From contig NZ_SCFM01000004.1 in assembly GCF_004138295.1 (NCBI RefSeq), positions 124,001 to 188,000 on the forward strand: DNA of 64,000 bases. The letters run 5' to 3'. How positions within the stretch are numbered: the first letter of the stretch is position 1; each line of letters opens with the position of its first letter. Below the pieces are notes generated by a model. It was not told the origin of the DNA. It was given only the letters and a program-made list of their open reading frames with translations, and did not search any database. The translations under genes were made by a program, and so were the position numbers. Positions 7,890 to 15,671 of the stretch are shown here, one piece after another. The DNA comes from Ectobacillus funiculus (GTDB lineage: Bacteria > Bacillota > Bacilli > Bacillales > Bacillaceae_G).

Positions 7890-8871
7890 GCAAAACTCCT
7901 CCAATGGACAAGCCAGCTGATGTGCCTAATAGGAATACTGTATCTCCACGCTTAATTCTTCCTTGTTTTACCCCTTCGTAAAAAGCCAGCGGAATAGATA
8001 CGGAAATCATATTTCCATAATTCTCAATAATTTTCATAAATCTATCTTCCGAGATTCCAAGTTTTCTTCGAATCAAATTCATAGCAGGACCACTTGCCTG
8101 GTGCGGGACAACCATGGAAACATCGTCTAGAGAAAGGTTTGTGCCTTGAAATACCTTTTCTACAAAGTCAGGAAGAAGTTTCAAAGATAACTTGAATATA
8201 GCCGGGCCATCCATATCGAATAAAAAATCCTCTTTTGTTTCTTCATTATATCCTCTTGGATGAATCATAGTACCGCCCCCACGAATTTCAGACAAATGCG
8301 CACCAGCACTATATGTCTCCATATGGGAAAAAATAATGCCAGCAGTGCCACTTGCCGATTTTGAAATTACCATAGCAACGGCACCATCTCCGAACAATAT
8401 ACTGCTTTCATTCTGTCCCCAGTTTAATCCCACAGAAGAAATTTCTGAAGAAACTAATACTATGTTTTTGTATCTTCCTGCTTCAATCGCATACGAAATC
8501 ATATCAAGTGCTGTTACCCAGCTCAAACAAGTGGAGTTTACATCAAAGCATGGAATTCCCGAATGCTGAAGTCCCAATTGTTCCTGAATAAGGGAAGCTG
8601 TAGAAGGAATTGCCTGCTGTACTGTTCCGCTGCCAGAAATAATACAATCAATATCACAAAATGTAAGTCCAGCATCCTTCACCGCCTTTTTAGCTGCCTC
8701 CGCACCCATAAAAGATGAAGTTTCTCCATCTACGTAGTACCGTATTTTGACCCCGGTTTTACCTTCTGACCAGCCCTCTTTCGTACCAATGATAGCATCT
8801 ACTTCCGCAGAGGTTACCTTTCTTTTTGGCAAATACATGCCCATACCTACTATTCTGATGTTACGTCTCAT
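7879..8871 (-). CDS. 3-oxoacyl-ACP synthase III-like condensing enzyme (not housekeeping FabH)
   Basis: Thiolase-fold KAS III of 330 residues with the full catalytic triad: Cys115 in NSTCLSW, His257 in VPHQASGPAM and Asn287 in NYGNMIS. It is clearly divergent from the housekeeping FabH at 35115-36059: the active-site motif is STCLSW rather than ACSGF. Such enzymes prime secondary metabolite pathways or, like OleA, join two acyl chains. It is the first gene of the six-gene operon, with AAAGGAAG before the ATG and a long palindrome 155 bp upstream. Substrate chain length cannot be read from sequence. Confidence 0.85.
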   Translation of the reverse strand: MRRNIRIVGMGMYLPKRKVTSAEVDAIIGTKEGWSEGKTGVKIRYYVDGETSSFMGAEAAKKAVKDAGLTFCDIDCIISGSGTVQQAIPSTASLIQEQLGLQHSGIPCFDVNSTCLSWVTALDMISYAIEAGRYKNIVLVSSEISSVGLNWGQNESSILFGDGAVAMVISKSASGTAGIIFSHMETYSAGAHLSEIRGGGTMIHPRGYNEETKEDFLFDMDGPAIFKLSLKLLPDFVEKVFQGTNLSLDDVSMVVPHQASGPAMNLIRRKLGISEDRFMKIIENYGNMISVSIPLAFYEGVKQGRIKRGDTVFLLGTSAGLSIGGVLLEY

Positions 8872-9025
8872 AATTCAACTTCCTTTTCTACATTCATAAC
8901 TCCATTATATACAATTACCAAAAAAGTGGTTGTTTTTTGATGTGTTTCAATGACTATAAATAGACCCAATCCATTCAATTCACAAAAAAACATTAGGAAA
9001 TCCAGAGAAAACTGGCATATTCAAT

Positions 9026-9057
9026 CATTTTTTATAACATGCATGTTATAAAAAATG
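9026..9057. promoter_or_regulatory. perfect 32-bp palindrome between the biosynthetic operon and ndk
   Basis: The sequence runs CATTTTTTATAACATG and then its exact reverse complement, centred at 9041/9042. It lies in the divergent region between the ketosynthase start (8871) and ndk (9177). A perfect palindrome of this length fits a dimeric regulator operator. An intrinsic terminator is less likely because there is no loop and no gene converges here. Confidence 0.55.
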
Positions 9058-9113
9058 GAATAGTTGTAATAATGTTCATAGAGAAATTATTCTGACAACA
9101 ACTCTTCTAAACT

Positions 9114-9133
9114 TAAGGAAGAATTTTTTTCCT
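9114..9133. other. small inverted repeat in the ndk leader
   Basis: AAGGAA-gaattttt-TTCCTT is a 6-bp hairpin with an 8-base T-rich loop, about 45 bp upstream of the ndk start. It may be part of the leader; its role is unknown. Confidence 0.3.
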
Positions 9134-9176
9134 TATAAAGGGAATTGGTTGTGAATTTTATAACGAGGTGAATAAT

Positions 9177-9641
9177 ATGACATTACAACGTACATTTATT
9201 ATGGTTAAGCCTGACGGTGTAAAACGAGGTTTGATTGGAGAAATCGTAAAACGTTTTGAACAAAAAGGGTTTCAGTTATTGAGAGCTGAGCTTATGGTAA
9301 TCGAAAAAGAAAAAGCGGAACTTCATTATATGGAACATAAGGAAAAACCGTTTTTTGGGGAATTGGTGGATTTCATTACATCTGGTCCTGTCTTTGCAAT
9401 GGTATGGGAGGGAGAAAACATTATCCAAGTCTCCCGCCTTATGATAGGAAGCACATCCCCTGAAAGTGCAGCTCCTGGGACTATTAGAGGAGACTTTGCA
9501 AACAGTAAACAAGAAAATATTATTCATGGTTCCGACTCTATTGTAAGTGCTGAAAGGGAAATTGCAAACTTGTTTGAACCATTATTAACACGTTTTTCAA
9601 ACCAAGACTTACCATATGATGAGCAAAGAAAAACCATCTAA
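9177..9641 (+). CDS. ndk: nucleoside diphosphate kinase
   Basis: Transfers the gamma phosphate of ATP to NDPs through a phosphohistidine. The 154-residue protein has the N-terminal [14 protein letters not shown] signature and the active-site NIIHGSDS with its catalytic His; [14 protein letters not shown] is the nucleotide-binding segment. I use the ATG at 9177, behind GAGGTG, rather than the GTG at 9168 that falls inside that binding site. It is slightly longer than the usual 148-residue Bacillus Ndk and differs from the consensus in places (for example [14 protein letters not shown]), so it could be a second copy beside the housekeeping one. It is divergent from the biosynthetic operon. Confidence 0.93.
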   Translation: MTLQRTFIMVKPDGVKRGLIGEIVKRFEQKGFQLLRAELMVIEKEKAELHYMEHKEKPFFGELVDFITSGPVFAMVWEGENIIQVSRLMIGSTSPESAAPGTIRGDFANSKQENIIHGSDSIVSAEREIANLFEPLLTRFSNQDLPYDEQRKTI

Positions 9642-9815
9642 AATTTCAGACGGATATGCTTGAATTGATCGAGGAGGGACTTACAAGGTTTCTCCTTATA
9701 CATTGAAAAACAAGAGTTGGGGCAGATTTTAATATCATTTTAGAAGATTCGGGTGTATTTACATAAATAGTTTCTAGAGAAGTGGTCATTCTAACATAAA
9801 AAGGGGGTTGCTATC

Positions 9816-9971
9816 TTGAAACATAAAACAGATAAAATAGATGAAACAAGCGCAGGGTTAAACCAGATTATTGAAATTATTAATGCTAAAGGAGATGAAG
9901 GTGAACTTAAAGAGATTATTAGCAATACAAAAATAATATCCCATGAGGAAAAAGACAAAACTCTCAAATAA
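9816..9971 (+). CDS. small hypothetical protein, 51 aa
   Basis: The gene starts at TTG behind AAGGGGG (8-base spacing) and encodes 51 charged residues with an amphipathic helix (LNQIIEIINAKGDEGELKEI). There is no Cys and no membrane segment. It sits alone in the 529-bp gap between ndk and the next gene. The good ribosome binding site makes it plausible; I do not recognise the family. Confidence 0.45.
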   Translation: MKHKTDKIDETSAGLNQIIEIINAKGDEGELKEIISNTKIISHEEKDKTLK

Positions 9972-10170
9972 CTAAAGGGGCGGTTGGCGGCACTATGAGC
10001 TTTTTGTCAACAACTGCCTTATTTGTTTCCGGGTAACCTCATTGACCTCCTTTCAATCTCTCGTATCCCTTCAAGCAAAGTAAACAATGGAAATGTCAAA
10101 ATAAACTATAGAGAAAAAAAGAAAGTTTATAACCAGTGAAGATATCTCGCTTAAATGCAGGAGGATTTTT

Positions 10171-10548
10171 ATGAAAGATAATACTATAGATACAGTAAGT
10201 CCAGAAATGAAACAGCAAATTGAACATACAATCCATGGCTTGACATTCACAAAAAACTTCCGGTCTGCCACAGCAGAAGAATGGTATGTTTTTCTTCCCG
10301 GATTTCAAGATTATCGAACAGGAGGAGCCGCGGGAAAAGCGATTATTCACTATAATCTTTATGGCAATCGAGATGTGTTTATCAATACAACTGTTATCCT
10401 AGATGATCCCGCCTTACATAATACAACTCTCCACCCTCTTGTTTATGCCATTGCAGATGAACTGGTCAATCGCTTAGTTGGATATGCCGACACTCTCCTC
10501 TCCGTTCATGCTGGTGAAAACTCATTTGAGGCTGCATATAGACAATAG
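10171..10548 (+). CDS. hypothetical protein, 125 aa
   Basis: A soluble protein of 125 residues with a mixed alpha/beta pattern. It has no signal peptide, no membrane helix and no motif I recognise. GCAGGAGG lies just before the ATG, and a strong terminator follows at 10572-10616, so it looks like a complete single-gene unit. The central segment (EWYVFLPGFQDYRTGGAAGK) is glycine- and aromatic-rich. Confidence 0.7.
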   Translation: MKDNTIDTVSPEMKQQIEHTIHGLTFTKNFRSATAEEWYVFLPGFQDYRTGGAAGKAIIHYNLYGNRDVFINTTVILDDPALHNTTLHPLVYAIADELVNRLVGYADTLLSVHAGENSFEAAYRQ

Positions 10549-10571
10549 AGAAATCCCCCTTACATGGAATT

Positions 10572-10616
10572 AAAAAGGCATAATCACCTCAACAAATGAG
10601 GAGTTATGCCTTTTTT
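10572..10616. terminator. bidirectional intrinsic terminator
   Basis: AAAAAGGCATAA pairs with TTATGCCTTTTTT around an inner CCTCA/TGAGG stem. It separates the plus-strand gene ending at 10548 from the minus-strand lipoprotein ending at 10626. Confidence 0.85.
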
Positions 10617-10625
10617 GGCAATATT

Positions 10626-11180
10626 TTAAACAGGATAGGTCTCTAAATACAGCTTAGTCACTTTACCATCTGTTTCTAAATAACCATTATTCAACTCAAT
10701 TCGTTGTTCTCCTTCTTGCCCTACAAATGCTTCTATACGATCTTCAACTGTATTATTACCCGAAAACATATTAGCGATGCGGATGATTGTTTCAACAGTT
10801 TCAGCATCCTTTTGGTCAGTTGTTAATTCAAGAAATACTGTATTACCATTTATACCCAACATACCTGTTATTCCTTTATCGTTTTTAAAGGAAATTCCAT
10901 TCTCTTTAAAGCTTATATCGAATTTCAATTCTTCCAGCAACATAATTAAATCTTTACTCACCTGAACTAAATTGGTGTTTACTTGATCCAGTGTTTCTAC
11001 ATTTTGTCCTATAGCATCTTTTATTTCCTTAACAGAAGCAGTCAACTCATCACTTATGTTAGATACTTTTTCAATTGATTCATCAGAACAACCTGTACTC
11101 ACAATAAGTATAGATCCAGAAAGGAAAAAAACCAAAAAGACTTTACGCATGGATCTTATATTGTTTTTTAGAGACATCAT
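10626..11180 (-). CDS. small lipoprotein, coiled-coil, unknown function
   Basis: The 184-residue precursor has a basic N-terminus, a hydrophobic segment and a lipobox ending STGC, so it should be lipid-anchored outside the membrane after signal peptidase II cleavage. The next 60 residues (KVSNISDELTASVKEIKD and onwards) have heptad-like hydrophobic spacing and are probably a coiled coil. The C-terminal part looks like mixed beta strands. AAGGAGAG precedes tandem ATGs. I do not recognise the family. Confidence 0.75.
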   Translation of the reverse strand: MMSLKNNIRSMRKVFLVFFLSGSILIVSTGCSDESIEKVSNISDELTASVKEIKDAIGQNVETLDQVNTNLVQVSKDLIMLLEELKFDISFKENGISFKNDKGITGMLGINGNTVFLELTTDQKDAETVETIIRIANMFSGNNTVEDRIEAFVGQEGEQRIELNNGYLETDGKVTKLYLETYPV

Positions 11181-11326
11181 TTTCTCTCCTTATCGTTTAC
11201 ATCTATTTGAGACGATTCTTAGCCACATTCTTCACTATATTATTTTTTAAAACTTGAAGCTGTTCACAAATGGATAGATCTACAAACATATATATAATCA
11301 ACAACTTTTTTATCTAGGAGGCAGAT

Positions 11327-12397
11327 ATGTCAAGTTCACGTTATCCAGGTGCAAAGCCATCCCTCATTGTACGCAAATTGCATCCAGAGAATCAAGAAAC
11401 ACCGATACATTTTATTACTGGAGATGAAATCGATCATAAAATGTTCTATAGGAGAAATCATTTCTCTTATCCAACACTTACTTATTCAAACTATTGGCTG
11501 CCCATAAACGGCTCGGTTGTATCACCGAGAATATTTTCCGCGCAAGACATCCTTAAGTTACCTTCAAGAACAATCACAGCTGTCCTAGAATGTGCTGGAA
11601 ATAAGCGTAGTTTCTTCGAGCCAAAGGTATTTGGTGAACAATGGGAAAATGGTGGTATTAGTCAAGGACGATGGAAAGGGGTTCCCCTAAGGACCCTTCT
11701 TGAATTAACAGGAATACAAGCAGGTGCAACAGAAGTTGTAGTGGAAGGTTATGATTATGGCAAGAGAACTGACCTAGATAACATCTATACTTACGCCAGG
11801 AGCCTGCCTTTGGAAAAAGCTCTTCACCCTGATACCATAATTGCTTATGCATATAACGATCAACCTATTCCTTTTAAGCATGGTTACCCGTTAAGATTAA
11901 TTGTTCCACAATGGTATGGAATGGCCTCCGTAAAATGGATTAAGCAAGTTAGTATCGTTGATTCCCCATTTAAAGGGCCGTTTCAGTCGATTGATTACAT
12001 GTATTATCCAAACAAAGAGAATGATGATAATTCTTTCCCTGTCACAACAATAAATGTGAATTCTACTATACAGCGACCTCTAAACATGGAAGTTCTCGAC
12101 ACTGGCAAGCATATCATTAAAGGTATTGCTTGGACAGGTAAGGGAGTTATTTCAAAGGTTGAGATTAGTACGGATTTCGGAAAAACTTGGTTATATGCAA
12201 ATATTATGAATCAAGATCAGGAACGCTATAGATGGTTTTCCTGGTCATACGAATGGGTTGTATTGGAAAAAGGGGATTATACAATTATGGTCAAAGCAAC
12301 CGATTCGCATAATCAAAGCCAACCTACCAGCCCATTCTGGAATAGAAAAGGATATGGTTATAATGCTATAACTAAAATTAAAGTTAAGATTGAATAA
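11327..12397 (+). CDS. sulfite oxidase-family molybdopterin oxidoreductase
   Basis: Mo-cofactor enzyme of 356 residues. The molybdenum ligand Cys is in LECAGNKRSFF; GGISQGRWKGVPL and HGYPLRLIVPQWYGMASVKW are typical of the sulfite oxidase fold. The C-terminal 120 residues (from about 235) form the Ig-like dimerisation domain, with VEISTDFGKTW. There is no twin-arginine signal and no haem domain, so a cytoplasmic enzyme using an unknown electron acceptor is likely. CTAGGAGG precedes the ATG and a terminator follows. The substrate could be sulfite or another oxo-anion; the family includes non-sulfite enzymes. Confidence 0.88.
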   Translation: MSSSRYPGAKPSLIVRKLHPENQETPIHFITGDEIDHKMFYRRNHFSYPTLTYSNYWLPINGSVVSPRIFSAQDILKLPSRTITAVLECAGNKRSFFEPKVFGEQWENGGISQGRWKGVPLRTLLELTGIQAGATEVVVEGYDYGKRTDLDNIYTYARSLPLEKALHPDTIIAYAYNDQPIPFKHGYPLRLIVPQWYGMASVKWIKQVSIVDSPFKGPFQSIDYMYYPNKENDDNSFPVTTINVNSTIQRPLNMEVLDTGKHIIKGIAWTGKGVISKVEISTDFGKTWLYANIMNQDQERYRWFSWSYEWVVLEKGDYTIMVKATDSHNQSQPTSPFWNRKGYGYNAITKIKVKIE

Positions 12398-12403
12398 TCG
12401 CCT

Positions 12404-12443
12404 AGAAAACTCCTTTTGTATATGTAAACAAAGGGAGTTTTCT
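12404..12443. terminator. intrinsic terminator after the molybdoenzyme gene
   Basis: AGAAAACTCCtTTTG pairs with CAAAgGGAGTTTTCT and T residues follow. The remaining gap to 12796 holds only AT-rich sequence, a possible -10 TATAAT at 12684-12689 and an 11-bp AT inverted repeat (AAATTTTTTTG / CAAAAAAATTT) near 12715-12756. Confidence 0.75.
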
Positions 12444-12796
12444 TGGTATTCCTATTTATCAAAAGTGGCGGGTCCTTCGGAAAGAGATAAATCCCCTTTT
12501 TACATAATAAAAATATCCTATACGTGCGAGAAGTCCCCATTGTTCTTCACAATATACATACGCTTCGCTGTTTGAGACGATTTTAATCTTAGCTCAGCTT
12601 CCTGCTCCAATTTTTAAAGTTTACCAATTATTTTTTGTGCGATAAAATAATTTGTATTAAGGAAACATTTTAGGTTTAGCGCATATAATACAAAAGTCTA
12701 AGATCAAACATACAAATTTTTTTGTCCTTATTTTTTACCCAGGGCAAAAAAATTTTATAAGGGAAAATCGAATATGTAAAGAGGAGGAGTGCCCGG

Positions 12797-13327
12797 GTGA
12801 TTATTCAATCAAAAGCAAATAAAAAAAGATGGTTATTTCCATCTCTCATTGTTTTAATGCGTGTTCTCTTCGGAGTTGGTTGGCTATTAGCTGGAGTAAC
12901 CAAAATTTCCGAAAAATTATGGTTTAAAGAGCCAGGTATATTTCTGAATGAATATTTAGTCAGTTCCTTAGGGAAATCAAATGTCCCATTGTTTTATAAG
13001 GTTTTCATTCAAAACGTGGCATTAAAATACGTAATGATCTTAAACTATGTTATCCCTATCGTTCAAATTATTCTTGGTGTACTTATTATAATAGGCTTAC
13101 TTACTATACCATCAATCTTAATCTGTCTTTCCATGCACATTAACTTTATACTTTCTGGCAATATGAACTTAATAAGTCTTGTTCTTTATACAAGTGCATT
13201 TACTTTAATTATTTTTAGAACAAGTATTTATCATTTAAGTTTAGATAAGTATTTTCATTTGGATATTCTGTTTACTGCGAAAATATCTGTGTTATCTAAA
13301 AAGGAAAAAATACTCAGTAACACTTAG
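12797..13327 (+). CDS. DoxX/DoxD-like integral membrane protein
   Basis: A four-helix membrane protein of 176 residues starting at GTG behind GAGGAGG. The first helix contains LMRVLFGVGWLLAGVTKIS, the arginine and glycine pattern typical of DoxX/TQO small-subunit proteins; further helices lie at about 75-95, 100-120 and 125-140. DoxX family members are linked to thiosulfate:quinone oxidoreductase and to thiol or redox homeostasis. It is not in an operon with the sulfite oxidase-like gene, from which a terminator separates it, though both have redox-sulfur associations. The family is assigned from pattern only. Confidence 0.7.
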   Translation: MIIQSKANKKRWLFPSLIVLMRVLFGVGWLLAGVTKISEKLWFKEPGIFLNEYLVSSLGKSNVPLFYKVFIQNVALKYVMILNYVIPIVQIILGVLIIIGLLTIPSILICLSMHINFILSGNMNLISLVLYTSAFTLIIFRTSIYHLSLDKYFHLDILFTAKISVLSKKEKILSNT

Positions 13328-13530
13328 CTTATTGCCATTAGTGAAATATATCTATTAACATTACAACAATCCAACATAGCAATCCAAAAATATTAAATAG
13401 TATAAACAAATATAACAAGATTCTACTAACCTTCAATATCTCTACTCCTTTACTTATTGATATTAGCGGTTATTTCTAATAATTATATTCTAGAATAACC
13501 TTAACATTCTACCTAAGTATCTAATAAAAA

Positions 13531-13563
13531 GCCGTCACTTCAAAATTTGTGACGGCCTTTTAT
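13531..13563. terminator. intrinsic terminator after the DoxX-like gene
   Basis: GCCGTCAC-ttcaaaattt-GTGACGGC followed by CTTTTATTTA. Flanking A and T runs make it bidirectional. The rest of the gap 13328-13741 is AT-rich with no ORF I can support. Confidence 0.85.
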
Positions 13564-13741
13564 TTATACTATTACAACAAATAGGGTTAGATTCGACAAA
13601 TCTAGATTTCAGTAGTGTTGTATCATCCAGAAGCCTTACATTTTACTAAACTTATGCACAAAAACGTAAAAAATGCTAACCATTAAAGTTGGACATGCAT
13701 ATACTACCAATGTAACAAAGAAACTTAATAGAGAGGTGAAT

Positions 13742-14062
13742 ATGATGGGATATGGATATGAGAAACACGATGACGAATGCAAAAAATGCTATGACTATTC
13801 TTACGAAAAGTACTACATGAAGAAATGTTATTGCAAATGTTGTTACGAACCTTATTACCCAAAAGATGATAGTTATAAATCAGGCTACGACCATAAATCT
13901 GATTATGGCTATGATTATAAATCAAGCTACGACCATAAATCTGATTATGGCTATGATTATAAATCAGGCTACGACCATAAATCTGGTTATGGCTATGATT
14001 ATAAGAAAGACTACGATCATAAATCTGATTATAACTGTGGTTGTAAAAAGCGCTACTACTAA
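13742..14062 (+). CDS. tyrosine- and cysteine-rich tandem-repeat protein, possibly a spore coat protein
   Basis: About 106 residues, of which 28 are Tyr and 8 Cys. The N-terminal part has Cys clusters (ECKKC, KKCYCKCC). Three near-identical 14-residue repeats (YKSGYDHKSDYGYD type) and a fourth degenerate unit follow, and the C-terminus is CGCKKRYY. There is no signal peptide. GAGAGGTG precedes tandem ATGs at 13742/13745. Composition of this kind is usual for cross-linked spore coat or crust proteins of Bacillus (Tyr for dityrosine or oxidation, Cys for disulfides), but no named coat protein is matched. Transcription stops at the hairpin 14084-14121. Confidence 0.75.
   Translation: MMGYGYEKHDDECKKCYDYSYEKYYMKKCYCKCCYEPYYPKDDSYKSGYDHKSDYGYDYKSSYDHKSDYGYDYKSGYDHKSGYGYDYKKDYDHKSDYNCGCKKRYY
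13874..14035 (+). repeat. 42-bp tandem repeat inside the Tyr-rich gene
   Basis: Units at 13874-13915, 13916-13957 and 13958-13999 are almost identical; a fourth, degraded unit spans 14000-14035. The near-identity at DNA level suggests recent slippage or expansion, so copy number may vary between strains. Confidence 0.85.
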
Positions 14063-14083
14063 TCCAATCTGAGTGGGCTGGTG

Positions 14084-14121
14084 AACATGATAGTTTTGAT
14101 TAAAACCAAAACTATCATGTT
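14084..14121. terminator. 15-bp-stem bidirectional terminator
   Basis: AACATGATAGTTTTG pairs exactly with CAAAACTATCATGTT across an 8-base loop, then TTTAC. It sits between the Tyr-rich gene and the converging ABC importer operon. Confidence 0.85.
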
Positions 14122-14168
14122 TTACTTTTTATTGATGAATTCAATTATATTTTCATTTTCAAAAGGTA

Positions 14169-14951
14169 TTAGTCAAGATTAAGAGTTTGAAATAATAAAT
14201 GCGAATACGGATGCTGGAATTGTTGAAAATCCCACTCCAGCTGAGTCAAAGTTTCCACGAGCTCCCCTTGATACATAACAGAAATCCGGTCACATAATTG
14301 TTGTGCGGATTGCAAATCATGCGTTATGAACAAATAGGCGATTTGCTTTTCTTTTTGAATGCGTTTTAACATCTGAATGATAGATGCTTGAGATGGCTGA
14401 TCTAGGCTGGCGATGGATTCATCAAAGATAATGAGTTCTGGCTGCACAGCTAGGGCCTTGGCAATACACACCCGCTGTTTTTGACCTCCACTTAATTGAT
14501 GTGGATACCTAGATAAAAAGGAACGATCAAGCTCCACTAATTTCAGAAGTTCCACACATAATTCTTTGCGATTATTTTCTTCTGGAAAATAATTGCGAAG
14601 CGGTTCTTCTAGAATCTCACTTACGCACATTTTGGGATATAGCGAGGCGGATGAATCCTGCAGCACGAGTTGCATTCGTTTGTAAAGTTGACGTTTCTTT
14701 ATTTGCTTCCCATTAACGGCTTGTCCACTCAGTAGAATTTGACCTGATGTTATGGATTCCAAGTTCATGATAAGTTTGGCTAGCGTGCTTTTCCCGCTTC
14801 CGCTCTCCCCCACTAATCCTAGACTTTCCCCTTTTTCCACTGTTAGGTCCACCTGTCGGACAGCTTGTAGAGTCGGACATTGCTGGAACCACAATCGTCT
14901 TGGTCCTATTGGATATTCTTTTGTGACATGACGTAATTCAAGCAGTGTCAT
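14169..14951 (-). CDS. ABC importer ATPase, Nik/Dpp/Opp family (second ATPase)
   Basis: The 260-residue nucleotide-binding subunit has a Walker A GESGSGKS at about residues 50-57, the ABC signature LSGGQKQRV, Walker B LIIFDESIASLD and an H-loop FITHD. It is of the DppF/NikE type, but the usual oligopeptide C-terminal zinc-like extension is short. It overlaps the upstream ATPase gene by 4 bases. The two ATPases are expected to form a heterodimer driving the two permeases encoded upstream. It is the last gene of the riboswitch-controlled operon. Confidence 0.88.
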   Translation of the reverse strand: MTLLELRHVTKEYPIGPRRLWFQQCPTLQAVRQVDLTVEKGESLGLVGESGSGKSTLAKLIMNLESITSGQILLSGQAVNGKQIKKRQLYKRMQLVLQDSSASLYPKMCVSEILEEPLRNYFPEENNRKELCVELLKLVELDRSFLSRYPHQLSGGQKQRVCIAKALAVQPELIIFDESIASLDQPSQASIIQMLKRIQKEKQIAYLFITHDLQSAQQLCDRISVMYQGELVETLTQLEWDFQQFQHPYSHLLFQTLNLD

Positions 14952-15670
14952 CTAATAATCGCACCTCGATCCATCTGGATAACGCGATCAGCAAGCCTCT
15001 TTACACTTTGTTGATCGTGAGAGATAAGCAAAACTGCCAACCCAAAATCATGTTGCAATTTCTTCAGTAAGGATAAAACCCTTTCGCGATTGATCACATC
15101 CAGAGCAGTTGTCGGCTCATCAGCAATGAGTATCTTCGGCTGTAAGCTTACCATCATTGCCAATAAAACTCGTTGACGCATACCTCCGCTTAATTGAAAG
15201 GGGTAAGAAGCTAAAATAGATTCTGGATCTGTAAATCCAACTTGTTGTAACAGTGAACATAAATACATGTCTAACTCTTTTTTGCTAGTGCTCTGTTTCC
15301 GTTGTAAGACTGTTTCCACCATCTGTTTTCTGACCGTACGAATCGGATTTAACCCATTTAAAGAGTGTTGGATTAGCAGAGCAATCTCTTCACGCCGAAG
15401 CTGCTGCCAATCATGAATATTATAAGTAAGAATATCTCTATCTTGATAAAAAACCTGACCATTTGTCACCCTCGATCCCGCTTCCAATAACCCAACAATA
15501 GCATGTGCCGTCAAACTTTTCCCGCATCCGCTGGGACCAGTAAGAGCGACTATCTCTCCCGGACATACTTGAAACGATACATCTTGGACAATTGGTCTCC
15601 ACTTGCCATCATGCTGACAAGAAATTTCTAACTGTTCAATGCGTAACAGAGAATTAGCAAATGTTGTCAC
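14948..15670 (-). CDS. ABC importer ATPase, Nik/Dpp/Opp family (first ATPase)
   Basis: The 240-residue ATPase of DppD/NikD type has Walker A GPSGCGKS, a Q-loop region IALLIQHSLNGLNPIRTV, the signature LSGGMRQRV, Walker B ILIADEPTTALD and an H-loop LISHD. I take a GTG start at 15670, one base after the upstream stop and behind GAGGTG; an in-frame start at 15718 would overlap the permease gene by 47 bases. It lies between the second permease and the second ATPase, with 4-base overlap downstream. Confidence 0.88.
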   Translation of the reverse strand: MTTFANSLLRIEQLEISCQHDGKWRPIVQDVSFQVCPGEIVALTGPSGCGKSLTAHAIVGLLEAGSRVTNGQVFYQDRDILTYNIHDWQQLRREEIALLIQHSLNGLNPIRTVRKQMVETVLQRKQSTSKKELDMYLCSLLQQVGFTDPESILASYPFQLSGGMRQRVLLAMMVSLQPKILIADEPTTALDVINRERVLSLLKKLQHDFGLAVLLISHDQQSVKRLADRVIQMDRGAIIR

Positions 15671-15671
15671 T

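Noticed and set aside
2415-8871. Olefin (ole) or beta-lactone biosynthesis cluster
   Set aside because: OleA-like and OleD-like enzymes are present, but the alpha/beta-hydrolase OleB and beta-lactone synthetase OleC are not; the adenylating enzyme is of CapK/PaaK type.
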